Shown: positions 1-9,184 of the stretch, piece after piece
Numbering within the stretch: position 1 is the first letter of the stretch
Layout: each line of letters opens with the position of its first letter
Assembly (NCBI RefSeq): GCF_039545795.1
Contig: NZ_CP154260.1
Span: 4,097,001 to 4,161,000, forward strand
Direction of reading: 5' to 3'
Length of the DNA: 64,000 nt
Source: Chitinophaga niabensis
GTDB taxonomy: Bacteria; Bacteroidota; Bacteroidia; Chitinophagales; Chitinophagaceae
Notes under the pieces: model-generated
What the model was told of the DNA's origin: nothing
Database searches by the model: none
What the model saw: only the letters and a program-made list of their open reading frames with translations
Position numbers and translations under genes: made by a program

Positions 1-111
1 AGAGAATTTGCTATTAATAAAGTATGCAATGAATTCTTTCAAGACTCAAATTATGATACAAATTCTATATATATCATCGTTTACCCGATCAGGAACCCTT
101 TATATAGATAG
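1..111 (+). CDS. C-terminal end of an unidentified protein, cut by the window start
   Basis: The frame starting at base 1 is open for 36 codons and ends at a TAG at 109-111. The peptide has a protein-like alternation of hydrophobic and polar residues (IYIIVYPIRNPLY near its end). No start lies inside the window, so this is probably the tail of a gene beginning upstream. It is too short to assign to a family. The frame could be open by chance in such AT-rich sequence. Confidence 0.35.
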   Translation, partial: REFAINKVCNEFFQDSNYDTNSIYIIVYPIRNPLYR

Positions 112-347
112 TTTTTTTAGAGAAAAGGGGAAATGAAGAGTGCTATTATTCTAAAATTTTCAAAACCAACGTATAGTTTATTAGATTCTGCAGCCACACT
201 GCGTTTAGGTAGCAGTGTTCAGAAAGACATGCGGATATGAACAAAAAATACCCGGAATATTTGTAATTTTCAATTCGCAGAGGGACGTTCAGATATTGTA
301 AATATTTTGCTCGATGCAATCATTAAACAAACCTTAAAATTACAATT

Positions 348-602
348 ATGGGTAAGGATGATTTTTTCTATGATGTCTTGTACGAGGTAACGGAAGAGGA
401 AAATATTGTTGGAGAAGATAGAATGCTGATTCGATCAACATCCGCTCAAACACCCGAAGAACTAAAATCGTTTATCAGAGGTAAGCTCGGTAAAAGGGAA
501 TGGACGATAAAAATACTTGGAATTGAAGAGATCGACTTCGACACATATATCGAACGAGGCGGCCCGGAAAGGCCGGCCTGGTCTTTAGGAGGGCAACATT
601 GA
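348..602 (+). CDS. Small acidic hypothetical protein (84 aa)
   Basis: I do not recognise this protein. It is short, rich in Glu and Asp, has no signal peptide or membrane segment, and ends in a Pro/Gly-rich tail. It lies about 165 bp ahead of the frameshifted ADP-ribosyltransferase-like gene on the same strand. An antisense frame over 446-685 is shorter and less convincing. The ATG at 348 follows an A-rich stretch, as is usual for Bacteroidota starts that lack a strong Shine-Dalgarno. It could be a small regulatory or immunity-type protein, but nothing in the sequence shows this. Confidence 0.5.
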   Translation: MGKDDFFYDVLYEVTEEENIVGEDRMLIRSTSAQTPEELKSFIRGKLGKREWTIKILGIEEIDFDTYIERGGPERPAWSLGGQH

Positions 603-767
603 CAGCCATTAACCTCAGAAAGCACCATTGGCCTCATCGATGCCAGGACGTTTTTCTCTGGATTTAAGTAGGAAGCAGGTTCCATTGTCCATCAATTATG
701 ATGTAAATAAACAAATATTTTTCTAAGCCCCATCTCTACCTTCAGCATTAGTATCAAGGTAATTAAT

Positions 768-1426
768 ATGATAATTCAAAAAGTACTTAAAGGAATCGAT
801 AATCTCAGTAGGTCAGATGCTGATTACGTAGTGAATAAGGGGATTATAAGCAACTCGTGGCGTACGGTTGGTCAAATTACACCGGCGGAAGCCCTTTTAC
901 ATCTTAACAGTATCAACGCGGATCTCCATCTTAACCATTATAACGAGCCAGTACCAGCTGGCAATCCGCTCGCACCGTTACACGGTAAAACGTTTGGGAG
1001 TGTAACACCTTTTATTTCAACAACAGCAGGTGCTATTCAACAGGATCATAAAAACAAAAAGAATATCTTGTTTGATCCTTTTATGACAGCCCTTCGCTTT
1101 GCAACAAAGAATTTTAGAACTAGTGGATATATCTTTTATGCCTATGTTTTACTATTGGTAGGATTGCAATTGAGATGGAACAATTTTCCGAAGAGGTGAG
1201 GGAACTTCATATTTATAAGGATTATTTACCTTATCATAAGCAGGGTGAGATCATGGCAAAGATCATTATTCCAACTGTGCAGATTGAAAAAGCAAATGGT
1301 TATGACGGCCCTGCAGCTAAAATGGCCCTATCTTCCGGAAAATTACCGGCTCCCTCTCATACAATAATAAATCCCAATTATCAGGCGCCTGAAAAGCTAT
1401 CTAACATAAGGGAAGTATTATTATGA
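768..1426 (+). pseudogene. ADP-ribosyltransferase-like protein, split by a frameshift
   Basis: Two overlapping frames (768-1199 and 1175-1426) join into one protein if one base is missing near 1149-1153. Joined there, the text runs from FYAYVL into TIGRIAIEMEQFSEEV without loss. The joined protein is about 219 aa. It has features I associate with ADP-ribosyltransferase folds: an FISTT segment like the STS motif of the NAD-binding strand, and HKQGEI near the end, matching the Q-x-E catalytic turn. An Arg in SWRT upstream could be the first triad residue. The family call is inference. The break may be a real mutation or a sequence error; no classic slippery heptamer is present. Confidence 0.45.
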
Positions 1427-2199
1427 GCAAATATGTGGAAACATTAATGCTGAACAGCGAAACTGTCGAGAGCCTCGGCGAAGCTTATGCAGGCTATGCA
1501 ACAGCCTTATCTGAGCAATACTCCTCCGACAAACTACCGGTAATTGCCAGCTCTTTCCTTATAAGCGCGCTCTTTAAGTCATTAATAAACGCCCCTGATG
1601 AAGCGAAATTATTTAGCAGTGCCTCTACAAGTTTCAGGGAACTCGGTTGGCCAATATGGCGTGTGTGCGAGATCTGTTCTGTGGCGCATTTGAATGCCCA
1701 ATTTGTCAACAACCAGCAGGAATCGGGTAATTGGGATGCAGAAGAGGGGTTTTATATTTACCTGCAGCAACTTCTCCATACTTCAGACAATAAAGAAAAA
1801 CAACTTAGAGACTTCAGTAAGCAGGTTGAACAGAATCTGAAAGGGGCCAGAATTCAAGGATTGAATATTCCATACCGTATAGTTATTGCCACGATGAACG
1901 AGATTGAAAACATAAACGAGGAGATCAATATTCATCTCGAAAACACATCTCTACTTCTCAGCAGGTTAGGAGAAATCACTGAACTGTACCAGGCAGATCG
2001 TTATCACTGGCAAAATCTCGAGGGCCCTATTTTGCCGTTTGAGCCTCATGCTCTTGCGATTATTATCGTTTTGGTAAAAAAGTGGCTGTTGCACCACAAG
2101 TTTGAGGATCTTTTAGCTGGGTTGAAGACGTTAACTCCTCTGCAAACTTTACTTATTCATATTGCCTACGACCTTATTAAGGCTGACTCTGCTATGTGA
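1423..2199 (+). CDS. Hypothetical helical protein coupled to the ART-like gene
   Basis: I do not recognise this 258 aa protein. It reads as mostly alpha-helical, with regular leucines and many charged residues, no signal peptide, and a hydrophobic helix near residues 210-220 (LAIIIVLVKKWLL). Its ATG overlaps the stop of the preceding frame as ATGA (1423-1426). This suggests translational coupling and a shared function with the ADP-ribosyltransferase-like gene. A partner of that enzyme, such as an immunity or chaperone protein, is possible, but context is the only argument. Confidence 0.6.
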   Translation: MSKYVETLMLNSETVESLGEAYAGYATALSEQYSSDKLPVIASSFLISALFKSLINAPDEAKLFSSASTSFRELGWPIWRVCEICSVAHLNAQFVNNQQESGNWDAEEGFYIYLQQLLHTSDNKEKQLRDFSKQVEQNLKGARIQGLNIPYRIVIATMNEIENINEEINIHLENTSLLLSRLGEITELYQADRYHWQNLEGPILPFEPHALAIIIVLVKKWLLHHKFEDLLAGLKTLTPLQTLLIHIAYDLIKADSAM

Positions 2200-2780
2200 C
2201 CTGATCAATTGCCAAATTACCTAAAACCAAGCCCCAATTTGCATCTATCTTCACCACAAAAAAATTACCTAAAATAAGAATACAATTAAACTAAAAAGTT
2301 TAAAAACTAATCCTTGGATATAGTAATACCAAATACTGACCCAGCTATAGCAAACTTTCTGATCATAAATCCCCGGAAACCAAACAAAATCCTTATTTCA
2401 GAAAAGCTCAGGTCATTATCTAACCAAATTTTACATCGTGAATACTAAAGACTAATGATCCCTATTTGTGTATATTTTTACCTATCAGGATCAAAAGAAA
2501 ACAAATGGCACTCTTGGTTTTAATCTTCCCTTTATCACTACAGGCCATCTCAACCATGCCGAAAGGCATACTTCGCTTAGAATAGCATTCAATCATTATC
2601 CAAATGTTATTCAAAAGTTAATAAAGGTACAATTCGTCTTTTACTTTTTTTTGTGGAGATAACAAAAGCATTCACCCTTTTTGGCAAATCTTGTCTCATA
2701 TATTGGTAGAAACACTCTCACTTTTGAGAGTTATTTTATCAGAATGCACTGCGAAACAAGAGCAGTGTTAACTAATATAT
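2200..2780. other. AT-rich intergenic stretch with one short inverted repeat
   Basis: No convincing gene lies here. A 64-codon frame at 2468-2662 lacks a good start and family features. At 2714-2731 there is a 7-bp inverted repeat (ACTCTCA, 4-nt loop, TGAGAGT) followed by TATTTTAT. It is either a weak terminator-like hairpin or an operator for the TlpA gene starting 50 bp later. Confidence 0.4.
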
Positions 2781-4178
2781 ATGAGATCAACGCACTTATT
2801 ACTATTATTATCAGGATTACTAGTTTTTAATATATATGCCCTTGGCCAGGGAAGTTCCAATAAGGCTGGCGATGGCAAAAAGGACGAAAAAAGCAATACA
2901 ACATTTCCTGAAGTTGGTAGGCCATTTCCAGAATTTATACTTGATGACGTACAGGACTATAAAACAGCAGAGGTTTCCCTAAAGGATTTAAAGGGCAAAT
3001 GGGTACTCTTAGACTTTTGGGGAAGATCATGTGGTAGCTGTATTAGGAGTATGCCAAAGATGGATTCTATAAAGAATGAATTCAAAGATAAGGTTGAACT
3101 AATTTTTATTGGTGATGCAAAGAGTGATAAAAGAAATCCGCGAATAAATGACAAATGGATGTATGCAGAGCTCAAAAAGAAATTTGGATATTCATTCGCA
3201 GTAGCATACGATAGTACCTTGTATGAAAAGCTAGAGCTGGCAGGATTACCTTGCATATTTGTTATTGATCCTGCTGGTATACTAAGAGGTATAACCTATT
3301 CAATTACCAGAGAGGATATGGCAATCTTTCTAAAAGGTAAAATACCGGCCTTGCCTCTATATAGAGGGGATCGAGAAGCCAGAAATAACTATATTGAATT
3401 TAATCGCCGACATCCCTTATTAATTGAAAACAATGGAGTACAAGATACCAATTTCATATTTCGATCCGCATTGTCTAACTGGTATCCATATATGGCCCAA
3501 GACTACCCTGATTTTAGTAAGGACAATAACTGGAAGGGATTTCGCCTATCAGATGGAATACAAATACTTGGCATAAGTTTATCATACCTATATAACACAG
3601 CTTATGTTGGGGTTCGGATACTCCAGCCTAGAGACTCTTTATACGGAAAGTATTGGCCCAAACCATTACTTAAGATTAAGGACATCTCACCCTTCATTCC
3701 AAATATTATTACAGGTAGTGGTTATTATTGTTATAGCCTGATCATTAAAAATGGAAAAGCTGATAATAATTCTTTAAAAAGAAAAATGCAACGAGATTTG
3801 GAAGACTATTTTGGCTATAGAGTTACTATTGAAAATAATGAAATGCCATGCTATGTGGTTACAGCTAGTGATAAGATGAGGGAAACTTTAAAAACAAAAT
3901 ATCCACATGAAAAAGTGGACTATCGGAAAGATACTGTTAGAAATACTCCAATAAATTTGGTAATTGCATTGCTGGATGGAGTAGCCAGCGGAAATCAAGA
4001 TTCTAGATATATTCCATTTATTGATGAAACCAATATTTCAAATAATATTGACGTCTACTTACCAATATCAAATAGAATGCAAGGGCTAGAGGAGACAATA
4101 AAAGTTTTAAAAGAAAATGGAATTATTGTAACATTAACAAAAAGAGAAATGAAAACGGTAGTATTATATGACAAATAG
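2781..4178 (+). CDS. TlpA-like thiol-disulfide protein with a DUF3738 C-terminal domain
   Basis: This is a secreted or periplasmic thioredoxin-fold protein. It has an N-terminal signal peptide (about residues 1-23) and a TlpA/AhpC-TSA domain from about residue 45 to 190 with active site C84-G-S-C87 in WGRSCGSC. A cis-Pro loop lies near AGLPCIF and carries an extra Cys. The C-terminal half resembles the DUF3738 (TIGR03435) domain: a degenerate FGYRVTIENNEMPCYVV segment and a final GIIVTLTKREMKTVV strand. It probably reduces or forms disulfides in exported proteins. It points towards a minus-strand cluster of cysteine peptides and a MauE-like membrane protein, which are possible partners. Confidence 0.8.
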   Translation: MRSTHLLLLLSGLLVFNIYALGQGSSNKAGDGKKDEKSNTTFPEVGRPFPEFILDDVQDYKTAEVSLKDLKGKWVLLDFWGRSCGSCIRSMPKMDSIKNEFKDKVELIFIGDAKSDKRNPRINDKWMYAELKKKFGYSFAVAYDSTLYEKLELAGLPCIFVIDPAGILRGITYSITREDMAIFLKGKIPALPLYRGDREARNNYIEFNRRHPLLIENNGVQDTNFIFRSALSNWYPYMAQDYPDFSKDNNWKGFRLSDGIQILGISLSYLYNTAYVGVRILQPRDSLYGKYWPKPLLKIKDISPFIPNIITGSGYYCYSLIIKNGKADNNSLKRKMQRDLEDYFGYRVTIENNEMPCYVVTASDKMRETLKTKYPHEKVDYRKDTVRNTPINLVIALLDGVASGNQDSRYIPFIDETNISNNIDVYLPISNRMQGLEETIKVLKENGIIVTLTKREMKTVVLYDK

Positions 4179-4190
4179 AGCAATTTGATA

Positions 4191-4222
4191 GCAACGGGAC
4201 AATTAATAAATTGCCCCGTTGC
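4191..4222. terminator. Hairpin between convergent genes
   Basis: GCAACGGG at 4191-4198 pairs with CCCGTTGC at 4215-4222, and the inner CAATT/AATTG extends the stem after one mismatch. It sits between the stops of the TlpA gene and the facing DUF6520 gene. There is no strong T-run on either side, so the terminator role rests on position. Confidence 0.5.
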
Positions 4223-4230
4223 AGAATTGA

Positions 4231-4485
4231 TTAAGGCTGACCAAGTTCAATTATACAATTATTTTCGAATAAATCGTATAAAGTCTCAGCTGGGAAAACC
4301 AAACTCTTACATGGATCTTCACCACCAAGGCAAACTCTGTCTATTTGACAATCAGCAATACCAGTAGGAGGCTTAACCACTTGAATATATCCCTGGCCAG
4401 CAGGAAGAGTGAAATATGAAGCATAAGCTCCACCAATAGCAAGAGCAAATGCTCCGAGTGTTAAAAATATTTTCCTTTTATTCAT
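4231..4485 (-). CDS. DUF6520-type secreted cysteine peptide
   Basis: A small 84 aa protein with a cleavable signal peptide (residues 1 to about 23, LGAFALAIGGAYAS). The mature part contains GYIQV and PP motifs and four cysteines, including the spaced pair in DCQIDRVC. This matches the DUF6520 family of short exported Bacteroidota proteins, whose function is unknown. It is the last gene of a minus-strand run with a MauE-like protein, a propeller-like protein and a broken sister peptide. The cysteines and the nearby TlpA protein suggest a disulfide-dependent product. Confidence 0.7.
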   Translation of the reverse strand: MNKRKIFLTLGAFALAIGGAYASYFTLPAGQGYIQVVKPPTGIADCQIDRVCLGGEDPCKSLVFPAETLYDLFENNCIIELGQP

Positions 4486-4629
4486 AAATTATCATGCTTT
4501 TTTAATGTAAAAAGCATGGAAAACTTAACGATTAGAAAAATTCCCTACTCTATTATCCAGGTTTTCGGGTTCTCCTGTATCTGCGCAAATTATTTAAAGC
4601 AAATAAGAATTTCTATTTTCTCAAACTCT

Positions 4630-4890
4630 TTATTGATTTATGGCATCCCTAAGCTCAATCCCACATATACCAAATTCATCAAGACCACATACCTGTTCAA
4701 ATGGGTTCATAACAAAATTGACAAGGGTACCACCTCCTACTCATTCACCAATATATTCACAATCCAGATATGATTCTGGCGGTTCCGCGAGTTGTATATA
4801 ACCATTTCCAGAAGAATCTCGAGGCAAAAATGCACTTCCTGCTCCACCTATAAAAACAAAGGTTACAATAAATACCTTAGATGATTTCAT
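4630..4890 (-). pseudogene. DUF6520-type peptide with an in-frame UGA at a conserved Cys
   Basis: From the ATG at 4890 the frame reads a signal peptide, then GYIQLAEPP and DCEYIGE, then TGA at 4743-4741 (codon 50). It continues as VGGGTLVNF and ends at TAA at 4632-4630. Alignment with the intact sister at 4231-4485 (GYIQVVKPP, DCQIDRVC, LGG) puts the TGA exactly where the sister has its second Cys, six residues after the shared DC. A single base change from TGT or TGC explains this. The reading frame past the stop keeps two more cysteines and a natural end, so the mutation looks recent. Selenocysteine cannot be excluded by eye but is unlikely in this lineage. Confidence 0.65.
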
Positions 4891-4947
4891 AACAAAAGGA
4901 AACTAATTTATATCCTAATTACAAATATGCATGAACTATCGGCAGGA

Positions 4948-6000
4948 TTAATAAACGTTTTTATTAAGAAGCCTATATATAATTATCCTATTCTTATAAA
5001 TGGCAACTAATTTATCTTCGAATACATCTATGTCTTTTATGCTATTCTCTTGATATTTTGGCAAGCCAAAACTATACAAATATTTTCCATCTCTGAGTGA
5101 ATAAACATCGATAGAATTTGACTTATTATACTCAACAATGCTTTCATTATCGCCCATCAAATTAGAAGATACAAATATTAGGCTATCGCTTATACAGCTA
5201 ATATTATTAATTGTTAAAGAAGCTGCATCAAGAGTTGACTCTGTATCTGTATCTGACACAGAAATTTTCGCCACAGTATTTGTATCAATCGTTTCTGCTT
5301 TATATAAAACATTTAAGCCAGTATCCATACAAATGAACTGATTTCTATATCGATAGACATAAACAATCTTACCTGCGTCTCTATTAAAATTAAATGACCC
5401 CGTGCAACAAAGAATACCATCAACTTGCTTTTCTAAGATATTTTTAGTAAAACGTACAACGCCAGAACTATCATTCGAAACTTTATAAAGATCCGTTTTC
5501 TTATTAATCCCATCATATGCTCTCACTATCATTGAATGTTCATTAAGTGGTATCCCTGCAATAAACGATGCAGTCTTTCCAAAATAGGTATTCAAAGAGT
5601 AATTTGGTAAATTAGATTTATAAAGTGTAGGGCCAACTCCTTCATATAGAAACACATGAGGAGAATCCACAACTAGTTTTAATAATCTTGTTTTAGGGAT
5701 AGTATCTAATCTCAAAGTTATTTGTTGAGTGTCTCTTAACTTATAATCAAGTATTAATAAATGCAATTGAGCATTATAATTTCCTAGATAAATTTTCGTT
5801 TTACTCAGGCCAGCAATATAATACCCATCATGTTCTATCGCCATTGATTTAATTATGGATACTTTATGTTTCAAGTTAGCACGAATAAATCCATTCTTAA
5901 CTCTATTGGGCTCCGGCACTATAGCATACAACATAAAAACAACTAAAGCGCTACATATCATGCACAGAAAAATTAATAAATTCCTCTTTACAGCAGACAT
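4948..6000 (-). CDS. Membrane-anchored propeller-like protein
   Basis: A 350 aa protein with one N-terminal membrane helix (about residues 8-27) and a beta-rich remainder. The short repeated strands of the IYLGNYNAQLHLLILDY and YVYRYRNQFICMD type resemble a TolB/6-bladed propeller, as in the BF3164-like proteins of Bacteroidota. No catalytic motif is visible. Its ATG lies 6 bp after the stop of the MauE-like gene, so the two form an operon, probably with the DUF6520 peptides downstream. A substrate-binding or scaffolding role outside the membrane is inferred only. Confidence 0.55.
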   Translation of the reverse strand: MSAVKRNLLIFLCMICSALVVFMLYAIVPEPNRVKNGFIRANLKHKVSIIKSMAIEHDGYYIAGLSKTKIYLGNYNAQLHLLILDYKLRDTQQITLRLDTIPKTRLLKLVVDSPHVFLYEGVGPTLYKSNLPNYSLNTYFGKTASFIAGIPLNEHSMIVRAYDGINKKTDLYKVSNDSSGVVRFTKNILEKQVDGILCCTGSFNFNRDAGKIVYVYRYRNQFICMDTGLNVLYKAETIDTNTVAKISVSDTDTESTLDAASLTINNISCISDSLIFVSSNLMGDNESIVEYNKSNSIDVYSLRDGKYLYSFGLPKYQENSIKDIDVFEDKLVAIYKNRIIIYRLLNKNVY

Positions 6001-6006
6001 AAGATA

Positions 6007-6456
6007 TCATTTTACGGGCAATGAATTGAATGAACGATTTTCAACTATTTCAATATTAGATTGAAGTACAATTGCAACTATTGAAAGAAATAAAAAAACG
6101 AAATTGAAAACTAAATGTTGCTCCCATGACATCTGTTGTATTATTCCGCCACATGTGCACGGAATATGGTCACCAAATTGAAGGATGGCGATGATATAGC
6201 TTGTAAACATAGTCATCAAACACAAACTGGCGTAAAGCCCTACCATTCTAATTTTCGGAATGACTAACATTAAAGAAACTATAAACTCTGCGGCGGGAAG
6301 TAATATCGCCACGGCATGCCCCCAACTTTGAAGTAACGGAGATTGCTTTATCTGACTTAGGAACTTATAATAATCTAGGTATTTGCTCACGCCAGTGTAA
6401 ACAAACAATAATACAAATAGATAGCAGATAATTTCAACGATCCATTTCCTTGCCAT
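6007..6456 (-). CDS. MauE/DoxX-family redox-associated membrane protein
   Basis: A 149 aa protein with four predicted membrane helices and the motif PC100-T-C102-GG in the third loop, typical of the MauE branch of the DoxX/MauE family. MauE proteins act with thioredoxin-like partners (MauD/TlpA) in forming or passing disulfides in exported proteins. It heads a minus-strand operon with a propeller-like protein and cysteine-containing DUF6520 peptides. The natural reading is electron transfer to exported thiols, but the substrate is not shown. Confidence 0.75.
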   Translation of the reverse strand: MARKWIVEIICYLFVLLFVYTGVSKYLDYYKFLSQIKQSPLLQSWGHAVAILLPAAEFIVSLMLVIPKIRMVGLYASLCLMTMFTSYIIAILQFGDHIPCTCGGIIQQMSWEQHLVFNFVFLFLSIVAIVLQSNIEIVENRSFNSLPVK

Positions 6457-7423
6457 GGACTTATGTATTGAGTTAATTAATAGAGGATTAATGCAGAATT
6501 TATGCAGTTGGGTTTTACTCTTGTCTTAAGTCTGATTTCGTACTTATAGTGGAATAGAATCTGTTTTCCTTAAATGGATACTTTTACCTATGTCATTATG
6601 TTCTATAATGAATAGAGTGAACCTCTTTTTATAACTCAAAGCTACATCCATGTACTGTAAAGACACTGCAGTAGATTTTTTTTTTGATTCCGCATTCAAA
6701 AATAACTGGATACTATCCACAGCAATATAACTGTATCTATTTATGGTTTATTAAGTAACCAAGATAAATAGTGAGATAATATAGACATGTATTTACAGAC
6801 TAATATATTTCGAAAAAATATTAAATGACACCCTATAAACTCCTTCAAGCAATCACCATGATTACAACAGCGGTTAGCCATAAGGATGATTGAAAATATC
6901 AGATAACAATGTCATTTATGAGGAGGCATTACTGACATTATTGTTGCCTTTAAATAACTGACAAAAAAAAATTAACAATGTACTATTGGACTTAACGATT
7001 TTTGAAATAGCATTTTTCAAAAATAAGGGGTTTTTAAGATGAAGCACTACAAAAAAAAGAATTCAAACGAAAGCGAGAAGCTGATAAAACTGGTTTACCT
7101 TTATTCCAGTCAGTCGTATATACAACTAAATGCCCTTGAAAAGCTTAGCTTGATACCTGATCCACTCAAAACATAGATCATTTATAATAGTTGGCATGGA
7201 TAATGTTCTCTCCTGTTCATTTTGGGGATCACTTATTGACCATGAATTTCCTTTTCCTTCACAATAGTCTGGAGGAACTTCAACGAAAAAATAATACGGT
7301 GTACACCATGCATCCCATAGCTTTTTAAGACGCAAAAAAGACAGGGCTTGACATCTTGTTTAGGCTAACATAAAATTATACAATAACCATATTCCTGTCT
7401 TCTTGACGACAACTTTCATTTAT
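6457..7423. other. AT-rich intergenic region, no clear gene
   Basis: This stretch separates the MauE-like operon from the SusD gene end. A 45-codon frame at 7039-7176 (+) and a 69-codon frame at 7126-7335 (-) overlap each other and match nothing I know. A 9-bp inverted repeat (TTTTTGAAA at 6999-7007, TTTCAAAAA at 7015-7023) precedes the first. The promoter of the MauE-like operon must lie near 6460-6550, but I could not pick out clear boxes. Confidence 0.4.
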
Positions 7424-9079
7424 CTAATTATATCCTGGATTTTGTGCATTAGTCATAGCAGGATCATTTAGTATCTGTACTTGAGGAATAGGATATAGTT
7501 GCCACTCAGGCTTCCAAGCCCCTCCCTTTTGAGGAGTAACAATTCCCATGGTTGCATTCGCGCGGTTCGTCCTTTTCAAATCTAACCATCGATGCCCCCA
7601 TTCTGTAAACAATTCAACCCTTCTTTCTCTTTCAATTGCTAAAAGCGCTTCCTCCTTTGATAAACTACTTGATAATGCAGGTAATGGATTAGGAACTGCT
7701 GAAGTAGGTAATGCTCTGGCTCGTTTTCTTAATAGATTAAGATCTTCAATTCCGCCAGAAATTTTACCGGGTTGATTAATTCGAGCTTCAGCTCTGATTA
7801 AATATTGTTCTCCTAAACGAAGAACCATCGAATATTCGGAGATAGGAGTTGTGGCGGTGACTTTGTACTTATTTGGAAAGTAGTAATTTGCGATTCCAAC
7901 CGTTGTGCTACCTATCCAACTACTTCTTCTAAGATCACCTGGTTCAAAATTGGTTATCAGATTCTGGCTGAGTGCATATGTCACTGGATTCGTCTTAAAT
8001 ATGTGGGTTATCGCGTCTGCGGTATTACTATTATCTTGACTTAATTGCCAAATAGCTTCTTTGCTATTCTTCAAAAAAACAGAATTAAGATCAGATAAAA
8101 GAGTATAAGTAGTCGTATTATTAATTACTTCAGTAGCACTTACTTCAGCATTATTCCAATCTCCCAAATATAGATATACCCTAGACAGTAGCGCTATTGA
8201 TGCAAATTTATTAATTCGAACACGCTCTTCTTTAAATAATGAATAATTATCCTGCAATAATACCTGGGATGCTTTCAGATCGGCTATAATTAGTTTATAG
8301 ATATCCGTAATTGACGTCCGTGGTATTGAAGCATTAACTCTGTAATCTGTAGTTATAACCATCGGCACTTCACCAAACAGATTAACCAAGTAAAAATAGC
8401 TAAAAGCTCGAATAAATTTAGCCTCTCCCATTAACTGATTCTTCAATAGTTGTGAAACACCAGACGAGTTCTCTAACCCCTCTAGCATCGCGTTTGATTT
8501 GTATATGTATTGATATAATTCACCCCAAATGCTACTTGACAGCAAAGTATTTGTTGCAGATATCGTATTTAAATAAAACTCCTTTTGCTGAGTTAAGGAA
8601 GCTGAATATAAATTAAGGTCATCAGAAGATAGTCCTCCTATAACACTCATACTTCTACCGCCACCACTAGAAAATCCATTTGGATTTGTCATTTGGTTAT
8701 ATATCCCATAAATCGCTGCAGTAGCAGTAGCATTATTAGTAAATACCAATGATTGGTCTATTCTATTAGTAGGAGATCCAACATCTACGAAGCTCTCACA
8801 AGACGTGACGCTAAAAGAAAAAAGAAAAAGTACATATAATCCAACATGCTTTATTATGCAAGTTTTGGATAGACTTAGAAAATAGCTAAAAATGATGTCT
8901 TTATAAAACTGAATACTTTTCCTGATTTTCAGGATGTCACCCTTAGATTTAAAGGAGAAAACCTCCTGCTTATAGAAATAATTTTCGAATTGGATACTAA
9001 TCTGACAAATAGAGCTTAAGAATTGTTGTTTAACTGACTTAGGCATTTTAATATGTCTATAGACTAAATGACGTTTCAT
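7424..9079 (-). CDS. SusD/RagB-family nutrient-binding lipoprotein
   Basis: SusD-like proteins are surface lipoproteins that bind oligosaccharides or other nutrients and pass them to the SusC channel. The body is typical: NGIYN-type helices after the lipobox, the LGEQYLIRAEARI segment and a C-terminal WGHRWLDLKRTNRA block followed by YPIPQVQI. The lipobox FSVTSC ends at Cys94, so the frame carries an unusual extension of about 70 residues before the signal sequence. No ATG occurs just before the hydrophobic stretch, so the true start is probably a non-ATG codon (ATA or ATT) near 8850-8900. It follows the SusC gene by 105 bp on the same strand. Confidence 0.9.
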   Translation of the reverse strand: MKRHLVYRHIKMPKSVKQQFLSSICQISIQFENYFYKQEVFSFKSKGDILKIRKSIQFYKDIIFSYFLSLSKTCIIKHVGLYVLFLFSFSVTSCESFVDVGSPTNRIDQSLVFTNNATATAAIYGIYNQMTNPNGFSSGGGRSMSVIGGLSSDDLNLYSASLTQQKEFYLNTISATNTLLSSSIWGELYQYIYKSNAMLEGLENSSGVSQLLKNQLMGEAKFIRAFSYFYLVNLFGEVPMVITTDYRVNASIPRTSITDIYKLIIADLKASQVLLQDNYSLFKEERVRINKFASIALLSRVYLYLGDWNNAEVSATEVINNTTTYTLLSDLNSVFLKNSKEAIWQLSQDNSNTADAITHIFKTNPVTYALSQNLITNFEPGDLRRSSWIGSTTVGIANYYFPNKYKVTATTPISEYSMVLRLGEQYLIRAEARINQPGKISGGIEDLNLLRKRARALPTSAVPNPLPALSSSLSKEEALLAIERERRVELFTEWGHRWLDLKRTNRANATMGIVTPQKGGAWKPEWQLYPIPQVQILNDPAMTNAQNPGYN

Positions 9080-9184
9080 GTTTAATGCTTTTATTTTTCG
9101 TTATGCAGATTTGTTTCAGAATCTTCCTCCCTTAACATCCAAAAAATGACTCAGGATGAAAATCTACAGTTTAAGTTCTACATC

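Noticed and set aside
1149..1155. Programmed -1 frameshift in the ART-like gene
   Set aside because: The bases at the junction do not form an X XXY YYZ slippery site, and no stimulatory hairpin stands out after it.
2468..2662. 64-codon frame in the intergenic region before the TlpA gene
   Set aside because: No ATG start and no recognisable motif; the AT-rich setting makes chance frames common.
4695..4743. Bacterial SECIS element after the UGA codon
   Set aside because: Only a short palindrome (GGTACC) is seen; no stem-loop with the expected position and loop could be drawn convincingly.
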